11,497 nucleotides of DNA from the NCBI GenBank assembly GCA_017543025.1, contig JAFYGX010000215.1, positions 1 through 11,497 on the forward strand. The letters run 5' to 3'. The notes under the pieces were generated by a model. The model saw nothing but the letters and a program-made list of their open reading frames with translations, had not been told where the DNA came from and did no database searches. The DNA is from Solobacterium sp. (GTDB lineage: Bacteria > Bacillota_I > Bacilli_A > Erysipelotrichales > Erysipelotrichaceae). Of this stretch, positions 6,597-11,497 are shown one piece after another; positions within the stretch are counted from its first letter, which is position 1; each line of letters opens with the position of its first letter. The position numbers and the translations under genes were made by a program.

Positions 6597-7597
6597 GAAA
6601 GGCCTGCTCCTTTCCGGATTGCCGCTTCATCCCACAGTTCCAGAACACCGTGCCCCGGCTCATCAACCTGCACGATCGTCACCGTATCGTGATCTGCTTT
6701 CTTATCGCTTTTGATCAGTCTGCACACCGCTTCTTTATCACAATCTGCAGCTGTCGGCAGCTGAAGCCTCTCAAGCACCGCCGCCAGCCGGCTGCGCAGA
6801 CCGGGATTTCGTATCACGGTCATCATGCCCATTGCCACACATTCGCCATGAAGCCATTTGTTCAGGCCGCCCAGACTCTCATATGCATGGCCGTAGGTAT
6901 GCCCGAAATTCAGCAGCTTCCGTTCGCCGCCTTCCCGCTCATCCCGTTCAACGACACCTTTTTTCACCTGCAGGGAACGGAGGATGATCTCATCCAGATG
7001 ATCCATATAATCCTCGTGTTCAAACAGTTCAAACAGTGCCGCATCATGCGTCAGTCCCATCTTGACGGCTTCTGCCATTCCTTCATGAAGCAGGCGCGGC
7101 GAAAGCGTGGAAAGCACATCCGGATCGACAATCACCGCAGAAGGGTGCCAGAATGCACCGACGCAGTTTTTGATACCGTGAAAATCGACCGCGGTCTTTC
7201 CCCCGATCGAAGAGTCAACCATCGCAAGCATTGTCGTCGGAATATTGATATAGCGGATGCCCCGCATATAGGTTGCGGCACAGAAGCCGGAAAGATCACC
7301 GACCACACCGCCGCCCAGGGCAATAACGGTATCCCTGCGGGAGAGATGTTCCTCCAGCATATGCGCAAGCACTTCCTGCATGACTTCAAAGCATTTGGAG
7401 CCTTCTCCCTGCGGTATTACATGCATGGGGGCGTCCGGAAACTGTGCCTGCAGCAGATTCCGCCACTGTTCCGGCACACCGTCGTCGCTGATCAGAAAGA
7501 CTTTCTCTCCTGATACAAACCTTCCGGCATTTTTCAGAGCACCGCGTTCGATCAAAATCGGATAGGAATTCGAAGCGGTTTTCACTGTCAGTTCCAT
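6593..7597 (-). CDS. aroB: 3-dehydroquinate synthase
   Basis: A 334-residue metal- and NAD-dependent enzyme that cyclises DAHP to 3-dehydroquinate. Numbered from the chosen start: GGGVVGDLSGFCAATYMRG (95-113) for NAD binding, PTTMLAMVDSSIGGKTAV (120-137), GIKNCVGAFWHP (141-152), EGMAEAVKMG (172-181, with metal ligand Glu176), NFGHTYGHAYE (230-240, with His233) and LHGECVAMGM (249-258, with His250). The frame is open for 20 codons further upstream, but I chose ATG 7597-7595. It follows the pheA stop by seven bases, has AGGTGAGGTG just upstream, and MELTVKT matches the normal N-terminus. The region after LHGECVAMGM looks several residues shorter than in typical AroB, and the whole protein is somewhat below the usual 350-360 residues. 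All metal and NAD residues are kept. Confidence 0.95.
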   Translation of the reverse strand: MELTVKTASNSYPILIERGALKNAGRFVSGEKVFLISDDGVPEQWRNLLQAQFPDAPMHVIPQGEGSKCFEVMQEVLAHMLEEHLSRRDTVIALGGGVVGDLSGFCAATYMRGIRYINIPTTMLAMVDSSIGGKTAVDFHGIKNCVGAFWHPSAVIVDPDVLSTLSPRLLHEGMAEAVKMGLTHDAALFELFEHEDYMDHLDEIILRSLQVKKGVVERDEREGGERKLLNFGHTYGHAYESLGGLNKWLHGECVAMGMMTVIRNPGLRSRLAAVLERLQLPTAADCDKEAVCRLIKSDKKADHDTVTIVQVDEPGHGVLELWDEAAIRKGAGLS

Positions 7598-7604
7598 ATT
7601 CACC

Positions 7605-8441
7605 TCACCTGTGCAGTACTGATGCACTTCTGTAACAGCCAAGCACCCGGCATTCACTGCAGCGGGAGCGGATTTCCTTCAGCGCCTCCTTGACATCCGG
7701 ATCAGTAAGATTGCCCGAGAAATCAAGATAGAAGCAGTATTCAAACACCTGTCCGGGTATCGGACGGGATTCAAGTTTAAGCATGTTCAGCCGATGCGCC
7801 GCCAGCACGCCGAGCACCTGATAGAGCGAGCCCGGTTCATGGCGGACCGAAAAGTAGAGACTGATTTTATCAGCCAGCGGATCCGCTTCATTCTGTTCGG
7901 TAACACAGAGAAAGCGGGTCATATTCGTATCTGAATCCTGAGCGCCTTCAATCAGCGAAACCAGCCCGTAATATTCTGCCGCCCGGCTTGAGCCAAGGGC
8001 TGCTTTGGACGGATCGTTCTGTTCTTTCACATATTCCGCAGATTTTGCGGTATCCTGAAAGGCCACCGCCCGGATCGAAGGATGTTCTGCGAAGAACCGC
8101 GAACACTGAGAGATCGCTTCCGGATGCGAATAAACCTCACGGATGTCTTCCAATTCCGCGCCAGGCAGCGTAATCAGGTTCTGCCGGATCGGCACCGTAA
8201 TCTCACCGACCGCATGAATTCCGTAATTCCGGAACAGATCCACAGTCCGTGAAATCACTCCGGTCGTTGTATTCTCGACCGGCAGCAGCGCATATTCCAG
8301 ATCGCCGCAATCGAGATCATTGAGTATATCTGTAAAGTTCCTGTAATTCCGCGGTTCATATTCCCGATCCCTGAAATATTCCATCACCGCGATCTCGCTG
8401 AAGGTTCCGTTTGTCCCCTGATAACCGACCCTGACTGACAT
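7605..8441 (-). CDS. pheA: Prephenate dehydratase with C-terminal ACT domain
   Basis: A 278-residue enzyme that converts prephenate to phenylpyruvate for phenylalanine. Numbered from the chosen start, the catalytic part (about 3-182) contains GYQGTNGTFSEIA (6-18), LPVENTTTGVI (53-63), YSHPEAISQC (104-113), ALGSSRAAEYYGL (148-160) and DSDTNMTRFL (169-178), including the conserved TRF at 175-177. The ACT domain (about 191-270) has SVRHEPGSLYQVL (198-210) and ESRPIPGQVFEYCFYLDF (224-241), with the ESRP motif tied to allosteric inhibition by phenylalanine. No chorismate mutase domain precedes it. A TTG nine bases upstream could start the same frame, but ATG 8441-8439 has GGAG nine bases before it and is preferred. 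This is the first gene of the operon. Confidence 0.95.
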   Translation of the reverse strand: MSVRVGYQGTNGTFSEIAVMEYFRDREYEPRNYRNFTDILNDLDCGDLEYALLPVENTTTGVISRTVDLFRNYGIHAVGEITVPIRQNLITLPGAELEDIREVYSHPEAISQCSRFFAEHPSIRAVAFQDTAKSAEYVKEQNDPSKAALGSSRAAEYYGLVSLIEGAQDSDTNMTRFLCVTEQNEADPLADKISLYFSVRHEPGSLYQVLGVLAAHRLNMLKLESRPIPGQVFEYCFYLDFSGNLTDPDVKEALKEIRSRCSECRVLGCYRSASVLHR

Positions 8442-8459
8442 ATCATTCAACTCCGCTCT

Positions 8460-8504
8460 GTTATAATCTATAATTTTAATATGTCACGGTTTACCCCGCA
8501 ACAA
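8460..8504 (-). promoter_or_regulatory. Probable promoter of the pheA-aroBC(EK)A-tyrA-aroQ operon
   Basis: Two arrangements fit on the minus strand. One is GTGACA (8487-8482), a 16-base spacer and TATAAC (8465-8460), but its start point would fall inside the ribosome site GGAG (8454-8451). The other is TTGTTG (8504-8499), a 17-base spacer and TATTAA (8481-8476), giving a leader of about 28 bases that keeps the ribosome site. Either way the promoter reaches into or abuts the divergent gene at 8481, and the leader is too short for a T-box or attenuator. The hexamers are seen; their use is inferred. Confidence 0.45.
8462..8474 (+). promoter_or_regulatory. Tandem -10 boxes for the divergent membrane-protein gene
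   Basis: Two perfect TATAAT hexamers occur on the plus strand at 8462-8467 and 8469-8474, separated by one base. Start points about seven bases downstream would be near 8474 or exactly at the ATG at 8481, giving a leaderless or almost leaderless message. No clear -35 box is found (TTCAAC at 8446-8451 is a poor match). The boxes overlap the putative minus-strand operon promoter, so polymerase could not occupy both at once. Confidence 0.45.
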
Positions 8505-9029
8505 AGCCATCTTCTGCGTCTGTCACGCATGTGTATGATCCTGTTTCTCAGCACCCTTTCCTTTGCCGGAATGAACCCGTTTGCCGTCAATCTTACCGGG
8601 CTGTTTTCCCAGCGCCCTTTCTTCACCTGGCTCTGCATGGGACCTGCTCTGTTTCTGCAGGCAATACAGCTGTATGAAGCCGGCATTCCGTATCTGCCGA
8701 AACGGTCATGGCTGGCTCAGTGCCTTGTGCTCGGCGTTTCCGTACTCGGGCTGATGCTGGTGCCGTATCGCAGCGAAACAGAGTTCAGCACAAATCTGCA
8801 TCTGCTCTCTGCGCTGTTGGTGCTGATATTGGTACATGTTCTGCTTGCCCGCCTGTTTCTTTACCGGCCGGATGTACGCAGCCTTTATCTGCCGTTCGCC
8901 GTTGCGTCGCTTCTGTTTGCCCTCACGGCTTCTTCCGTAAACGGAATCAGCGAGCTGGTGCTCGGATACGGTCTTACGATCAGCCTGTATTGGTGTGCGG
9001 AACCAAAAAGACCAGCCGTCAACGACTGA
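8481..9029 (+). CDS. Hypothetical polytopic membrane protein (about six membrane helices)
   Basis: I do not recognise this 182-residue protein. It begins with a short basic stretch (residues 1-16). About six hydrophobic segments follow at roughly 17-36, 47-66, 77-95, 106-127, 134-152 and 156-172, and it ends in a short polar tail (EPKRPAVND). Possibly notable residues in or near helices are His107, His119, Glu158 and Trp171. It has no signal cleavage site and no transporter or enzyme motif that I can name. The ATG has no Shine-Dalgarno sequence: the preceding 20 bases are almost pure A/T and hold two TATAAT boxes. No in-frame ATG, GTG or TTG exists upstream before a stop at 8436. Codon choice and GC match the neighbours and the frame is long, so it is probably a real gene. 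It faces the aromatic operon across a 39-bp gap, but nothing in the protein shows a link to it. Confidence 0.75.
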   Translation: MSRFTPQQSHLLRLSRMCMILFLSTLSFAGMNPFAVNLTGLFSQRPFFTWLCMGPALFLQAIQLYEAGIPYLPKRSWLAQCLVLGVSVLGLMLVPYRSETEFSTNLHLLSALLVLILVHVLLARLFLYRPDVRSLYLPFAVASLLFALTASSVNGISELVLGYGLTISLYWCAEPKRPAVND

Positions 9030-9033
9030 TCTT
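9005..9033 (-). terminator. Intrinsic terminator of the lysine-rich protein gene, inside the convergent gene
   Basis: On the minus strand AAGATCAGTCG (9033-9023) pairs with CGGCTGGTCTT (9018-9008) through 11 pairs including two G-U, with a 4-base loop TTGA, followed by a T-run (9009-9005). As plus-strand RNA the same stem would have two C-A mismatches and no T-run, so it acts toward lower coordinates. It lies 30 bases beyond the stop of the lysine-rich gene and covers the last codons and stop (9027-9029) of the membrane-protein gene. Confidence 0.8.
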
Positions 9034-9062
9034 CTCTGGTTTCATCCGTATAAGGCAGATGT

Positions 9063-9662
9063 TCAGCCGTTAACTTCGCTGTACTTTCTGCGCTCTTCGG
9101 AAAGGTTGTCGCAATAATAACGAACGGTCAGCTTGGTGTTCGGTTTATCAGACTCAACGATGAACGCATCGCCTTCCAGCATGGAATCGAGCATCGCGTC
9201 GTAAACGGTCTTGATATTGTTTACGCCTGCCTCCAGCTCATTCATGATCTCGCCGGCATTGATTTCAATGTACAGCCAGTTCATGTTGTGGGCTTCCCAC
9301 TTCTTCCAGTTGATGACATCCTTGTATTCCTGGAAACTCTTCTTCTCAACTTCAGGCTTCTTTACTGCCGCAGCTTTCTTAACTGCCTTCTTCTCTTCTT
9401 TTTTCTCAGCTGCTGCAGCCTTCTTTTCTTCCTTTTTCTCGGCCGCCGCTTCCTTCTTTGTTTCTTTCTTCTCAGCGGCTGCTGCTTTCTTTTCTTCTTT
9501 CTTTTCCGCAGCCTTCTTAACAGTTTCCTTTACTGCGGTCTTTGCGGCAGCAGTTTTTACTTCTGCAGCCTTCTTAACTTCTTCTGTCTTCTTTTCTGTT
9601 GCTTTTTTTGCAGGAGCACTCTGTTCCGGCTCCGCCTTTTTTGCCGTTTTCTTTGCAGCCAT
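9063..9662 (-). CDS. Lysine/alanine-rich protein with four 11-residue repeats and a C-terminal domain of unknown family
   Basis: A 199-residue protein of two parts. Residues 1-108 are low complexity, almost only K, A and E with few V and T, resembling the tails of histone H1-like bacterial proteins. Residues 52-95 are four in-register copies of AEKKEEKKAAA, a hendecad that should form a long straight charged helix. Residues 109-199 are normal globular sequence with Trp119, Trp122 and Trp129. They run INWKKWEAHNMNWLYIEIN (117-135), a helical stretch (137-163), then TKLTVRYYCDNLSEERRKY (176-194). No HU, H1 globular or other named domain is recognised. AGGAGG lies eight bases before the ATG, which fixes the start. 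The gene stands alone with its own promoter and terminator. A nucleoid- or RNA-binding role is suggested by the basic tail, but the balanced E content makes a structural helix equally possible. Confidence 0.85.
   Translation of the reverse strand: MAAKKTAKKAEPEQSAPAKKATEKKTEEVKKAAEVKTAAAKTAVKETVKKAAEKKEEKKAAAAEKKETKKEAAAEKKEEKKAAAAEKKEEKKAVKKAAAVKKPEVEKKSFQEYKDVINWKKWEAHNMNWLYIEINAGEIMNELEAGVNNIKTVYDAMLDSMLEGDAFIVESDKPNTKLTVRYYCDNLSEERRKYSEVNG
9378..9509 (-). repeat. Four tandem 33-bp coding repeats (11-residue unit)
   Basis: The stretch encodes residues 52-95 of the lysine-rich protein as four contiguous 11-codon units. Unit 1 is AEKKEEKKAAA, unit 2 AEKKETKKEAA, unit 3 AEKKEEKKAAA and unit 4 AEKKEEKKAVK. 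The units keep phase exactly at protein level, while synonymous codons differ (for example GCC, GCT and GCA for alanine). This suggests selection on the helix rather than very recent DNA slippage. Confidence 0.85.
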
Positions 9663-9670
9663 AAATCAAT

Positions 9671-9710
9671 CCTCCTATAAACAATCTGTACGATTTACAG
9701 GGGGATTATA
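9671..9710 (-). promoter_or_regulatory. Promoter -10 box and ribosome site of the lysine-rich protein gene
   Basis: On the minus strand TATAAT lies at 9710-9705 and AGGAGG at 9676-9671, eight bases from the ATG. Transcription would start near 9698, giving a leader of about 36 bases. The -35 region is poor (TTTTCA with a 15-base spacer, or GCTTTT with 17). The strong -10 and ideal ribosome site suggest good expression, which is inference. Confidence 0.55.
9686..9700. repeat. Short inverted repeat at the predicted transcription start of the lysine-rich gene
   Basis: CTGTA (9686-9690) is mirrored by TACAG (9696-9700) around a 5-base spacer. It spans the predicted start point and the beginning of the leader. 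It could be an operator or a small 5' hairpin protecting the message. Five-base arms are short enough to be chance. Confidence 0.25.
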
Positions 9711-9817
9711 ACACTTTTTAACGCATGAAAAGCCATTTTATGCCGTTTTTGAGTGCTCGAAAGCGCATTCATTCCATTTTTTTCGATTTCCCTCCCCCCT
9801 GCGGGTTATTTCTGACT

Positions 9818-9838
9818 TATACTACGAGAGTAAGGAAG
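9818..9838 (+). promoter_or_regulatory. Likely -10 box and ribosome site of the NAD(P)H-hydrate repair gene
   Basis: TATACT (9818-9823) is a good -10 match placed 25 bases before the ATG, and AAGGAAG (9832-9838) lies nine bases before the ATG at 9848. No recognisable -35 hexamer is seen; a C-rich run (9794-9799) occupies that place. The ribosome site decides the start in favour of 9848 over the in-frame ATG at 9725. Confidence 0.45.
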
Positions 9839-9847
9839 TACATCCGC

Positions 9848-11317
9848 ATGATAACTGATAAAGAAGGAATGAAGGCAATCGAAGCCGCTTCCGGTATCCC
9901 TGTGCAGGATCTGATGGAGATGGCAGGATCCGCACTGGCGGAACGGATTGCCCGTCAGATTCCTGCAGGTTCCGCCATTCTGATTCTCTGCGGAAGAGGC
10001 AATAACGGCGGAGATGGATATGTCATCTGCCGCAAACTCGCAAAACAATATAAATGCCGGGTATATCCGATCGATGGAAAGCCGGCATCACCAGCCGCAA
10101 AACACGCCTGGCGAAGACTGCCGCGAGGTTCTGTCATCAAAGAAGACGAAGAGCTGCAGAAGATGCTGAAAGAGGCAGATCTCATTGTCGATGCGGTGTA
10201 CGGATTCGGGTTTCACGGCTGTCTTCCGGCTCATGTCAAAGAGCTTTTTTCATTGATCAACCGCTCCCGCAAAACTGTATGGAGCATTGATATCAACAGC
10301 GGATGCGAATGCGACAACGGACTCTGCGATACGGATGCGCTTCGTTCCGAGCTTACGCTTGCGATTGACTGTTTCAAGCCGTTTCACCTGCTGCGCAAGG
10401 AACACGGCATGTTTCAGAAAGCGGAGATTGTCTCCCTTGGACTTCCGCACCCTTCCGCTTCCCGCTTCCATCAGATGAATGAGGAACTGTTTTTTTCCTC
10501 TTTTCCGAAAAAAGCTGAAAACACGTATAAAGGCACTTACGGAAAAACACTTCTGATCGGAGGCTGTTATGGAATGGCCGGTGCGGTCGGCCTGAATCTG
10601 CTTGGCGCAAGAACGGTAGGCGCTCCCTACATCCTGACTGCAGTGCCGGAAGAAATCTATCCGACGACTGCCGGCTATTTCATGACACCGGTATTTCACC
10701 CCTTTGGCGAATGGACCTGGCATCAGGTGATTGAACCGCTTCTGAGTCAGAGTTCAGCAATCGCATTCGGCAGCGGCGCCGCCTATATGACGCACAAAGA
10801 AGACATTCTTGATCTGATTCTTCAGGAATCAAGAGTACCGGTTGTACTGGACGCTTCTGCACTGCGACTGCTTTCGCATAACATGTACATCCTGCGGTTC
10901 GCCAAGGCTCCTGTGATCCTGACGCCGCATATCGGTGAATTCTCGGCGATCACCGGTCTTCCGGTCTCGGTAATCCGTGATCAGAAGATCCGCACTGCTT
11001 CAGATTTCGCAAAAGACTATCATGTTACGGTTGTGCTCAAAGGCTCCAATACAATCGTTGCGTTCCCGGACGGCGGGCTCTATATTAACCAGACCGGCAA
11101 CCCGGCGCTCGCCCAGGCCGGGGCAGGCGATCTGCTGACCGGCATGATGGCGGGCATTCTCACCATGACGCGGGATGTCGATACCGCCGTGTGCATGGCG
11201 GTATGGCTTCACGGAGCCCTCGCGGACCTCGGCATACAGGAACATTCCGTTCAGGGATTCGATCTTGCCGAATACCCCAGGCTGATGGATTCGCTCTTCC
11301 GTAAACACGGATTCTGA
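9848..11317 (+). CDS. nnr: Bifunctional NAD(P)H-hydrate epimerase / ADP-dependent NAD(P)H-hydrate dehydratase
   Basis: A 489-residue cytoplasmic repair enzyme for NADH and NADPH damaged by hydration. The N-terminal YjeF_N domain (about 1-215) interconverts the R and S hydrates. It has LMEMAGSALAERI (22-34), CGRGNNGGDGYVICR (48-62), DAVYGFGFHG (115-124) and SIDINSGCECDNG (146-158). The C-terminal ribokinase-like domain (about 225-485) dehydrates the S form using ADP. It has KGTYGKTLLIGGCYGMAGAV (228-247), FGSGA (307-311), VLDASALRLL (333-342), LTPHIGEF (358-365), LKGSNTIV (397-404) and TGNPALAQAGAGDLLTGMM (416-434, with catalytic Asp428). The fused form is common in bacteria. A longer frame from 9725 exists, but its first 41 residues have no family similarity and no ribosome site, so I start at 9848. 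The gene stands alone between its promoter and a strong terminator. Confidence 0.95.
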   Translation: MITDKEGMKAIEAASGIPVQDLMEMAGSALAERIARQIPAGSAILILCGRGNNGGDGYVICRKLAKQYKCRVYPIDGKPASPAAKHAWRRLPRGSVIKEDEELQKMLKEADLIVDAVYGFGFHGCLPAHVKELFSLINRSRKTVWSIDINSGCECDNGLCDTDALRSELTLAIDCFKPFHLLRKEHGMFQKAEIVSLGLPHPSASRFHQMNEELFFSSFPKKAENTYKGTYGKTLLIGGCYGMAGAVGLNLLGARTVGAPYILTAVPEEIYPTTAGYFMTPVFHPFGEWTWHQVIEPLLSQSSAIAFGSGAAYMTHKEDILDLILQESRVPVVLDASALRLLSHNMYILRFAKAPVILTPHIGEFSAITGLPVSVIRDQKIRTASDFAKDYHVTVVLKGSNTIVAFPDGGLYINQTGNPALAQAGAGDLLTGMMAGILTMTRDVDTAVCMAVWLHGALADLGIQEHSVQGFDLAEYPRLMDSLFRKHGF

Positions 11318-11344
11318 AAGAACCGCTGATCCGCGGTTCTTTTC
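11317..11344 (+). terminator. Intrinsic terminator of the NAD(P)H-hydrate repair gene
   Basis: AAAGAACCGC (11317-11326) pairs with GCGGTTCTTT (11333-11342) in a 10-bp stem with a 6-base loop, followed by TTC. It begins at the last base of the stop codon. The terminal T-run is short (TTTT within 11340-11343), but the stem is perfect and GC-rich at the loop end. In the other direction the A-rich side also gives some T residues, so it may act both ways. Confidence 0.85.
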
Positions 11345-11355
11345 TGTCAGAGACT

Positions 11356-11497
11356 GGTGACATACTCCCACCACCTACGCTGACGCTTAGAGGTGGGGGC
11401 TTCTCGGTCAAGAACGCCAACGCGTTCAGATAACCCGAGCTTATCGGATTCCCTGTGCCCCAGGGTACCATCTTTCTTTTCAGTTCATTACAGAAGC
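11356..11497 (-). mobile_element. Right-end part of an IS200/IS605-type (TnpB) element, continuing past the window edge
   Basis: Read on the minus strand, this stretch ends with a GAAGCCCCCACC...GGTGGGAGTATGTCACC motif. That is the kind of sequence I know from right ends of tnpB-carrying IS200/IS605 and IS1341-like elements. The tip lies near 11356-11360, about 14 bases beyond the terminator of the preceding gene. tnpB should lie at higher coordinates, transcribed toward lower ones. One minus-strand frame is open through the region from the right edge, but I cannot show that it is the TnpB C-terminus. Whether the element is complete, solitary or decayed cannot be judged from the window, and the exact boundary is uncertain. 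Confidence 0.65.
11362..11472 (-). ncRNA. Probable 3' part of a TnpB guide RNA (omega-RNA)
   Basis: Four consecutive hairpins are seen. In minus-strand order, 11465-11451 has the stem CCCTG/CAGGG. 11445-11429 has GATAA/TTATC. 11427-11412 has GAACGC/GCGTTC with loop GTTG. 11399-11365 has CCCCCACC against GGTGGGAG with one mismatch and an inner stem. Such a chain of small stems ending at the right end of a TnpB element is what is expected for omega-RNA, the guide RNA of TnpB, whose guide is the flanking DNA past the element tip. The hairpins are direct sequence observations; the omega-RNA identity is inferred from family knowledge. The 5' start of the RNA is not determined. Confidence 0.55.

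Noticed and set aside
7598..7657. A 20-residue upstream extension of AroB
   Set aside because: It lies within the pheA coding region. The ATG at 7597 has a ribosome site and the normal N-terminus.
8442..8480. A T-box or aromatic-responsive attenuator before pheA
   Set aside because: The leader is at most a few tens of bases and shows no stem-loop plus terminator arrangement.
9211..9711. A 166-codon plus-strand frame rich in Phe, Ser and Ala, resembling a membrane protein
   Set aside because: It is the complement of the Lys/Glu/Ala repeats (AAG and GAA codons read as CTT and TTC). It has no ribosome site, and the minus-strand gene has strong signals.
9725..9847. A 41-residue N-terminal extension of the NAD(P)H-hydrate repair enzyme
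   Set aside because: It spans the likely promoter, has no ribosome site, and its sequence does not resemble the family. The ATG at 9848 has AAGGAAG.
11160..11471. A 103-codon minus-strand frame running from the element end across the hydrate-repair gene
   Set aside because: Its left part is antisense to the hydrate-repair gene and crosses its terminator. Only the part near the right edge could be a TnpB tail, which cannot be judged here.
1..11497. CRISPR array, tRNA, rRNA or phage genes
   Set aside because: No regularly spaced repeats, cloverleaf, rRNA signature or phage structural or integrase motif was seen on either strand.

Overview
The window looks like chromosomal DNA from a Bacillota (Firmicutes) bacterium of moderate GC content. 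The reasons are strong AGGAGG-type ribosome sites, TATAAT boxes, hairpin-plus-T-run terminators, a ScrK-type fructokinase and the NusG-II/Gx-transporter gene pair. The style resembles gut Erysipelotrichia, but that narrower placement is a guess from gene style, not a search result.

Layout. (1) Bases 1-414, minus strand: the N-terminal part of a PfkB-family fructokinase with its own promoter and ribosome site, cut by the window edge. (2) Bases 415-748: no convincing gene; it holds the fructokinase promoter, two inverted repeats and the terminator of the next operon. (3) Bases 749-8441, minus strand: a tightly packed nine-gene operon, in transcription order pheA, aroB, aroC, an aroE-aroK fusion, aroA, tyrA, aroQ, a membrane-anchored NusG domain II protein and a Gx-transporter family membrane protein. 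Most junctions are 4-base ATGA/GTGA overlaps. (4) Bases 8442-8480: a 39-bp divergent promoter region shared with (5) an unrecognised six-helix membrane protein on the plus strand (8481-9029) that has no Shine-Dalgarno sequence. (6) Bases 9063-9662, minus strand: a lysine/alanine-rich protein with four 11-residue tandem repeats and a compact C-terminal domain. Its terminator lies inside the 3' end of the convergent membrane gene. (7) Bases 9848-11317, plus strand: a bifunctional NAD(P)H-hydrate epimerase/dehydratase, closed by a clean terminator. (8) Bases 11356-11497, minus strand: a chain of four hairpins ending in a motif typical of the right end of IS200/IS605-type TnpB elements. This is probably the 3' part of an omega-RNA whose tnpB lies beyond the right edge.

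How the genes work together. AroB, AroQ, AroE, AroK, AroA and AroC catalyse the six shikimate-pathway steps after DAHP synthase, giving chorismate. TyrA and PheA lead from prephenate to 4-hydroxyphenylpyruvate and phenylpyruvate. DAHP synthase and chorismate mutase are absent from this operon and must lie elsewhere. The two membrane genes at the end are translationally coupled to aroQ. Their role is unknown, though their families have been tied to quinone/isoprenoid or electron-transfer contexts, which would fit a chorismate-making operon. The most unusual items are the AroE-AroK fusion, the overlapping divergent promoters with an apparently leaderless membrane gene, the hendecad-repeat protein and the TnpB/omega-RNA end.
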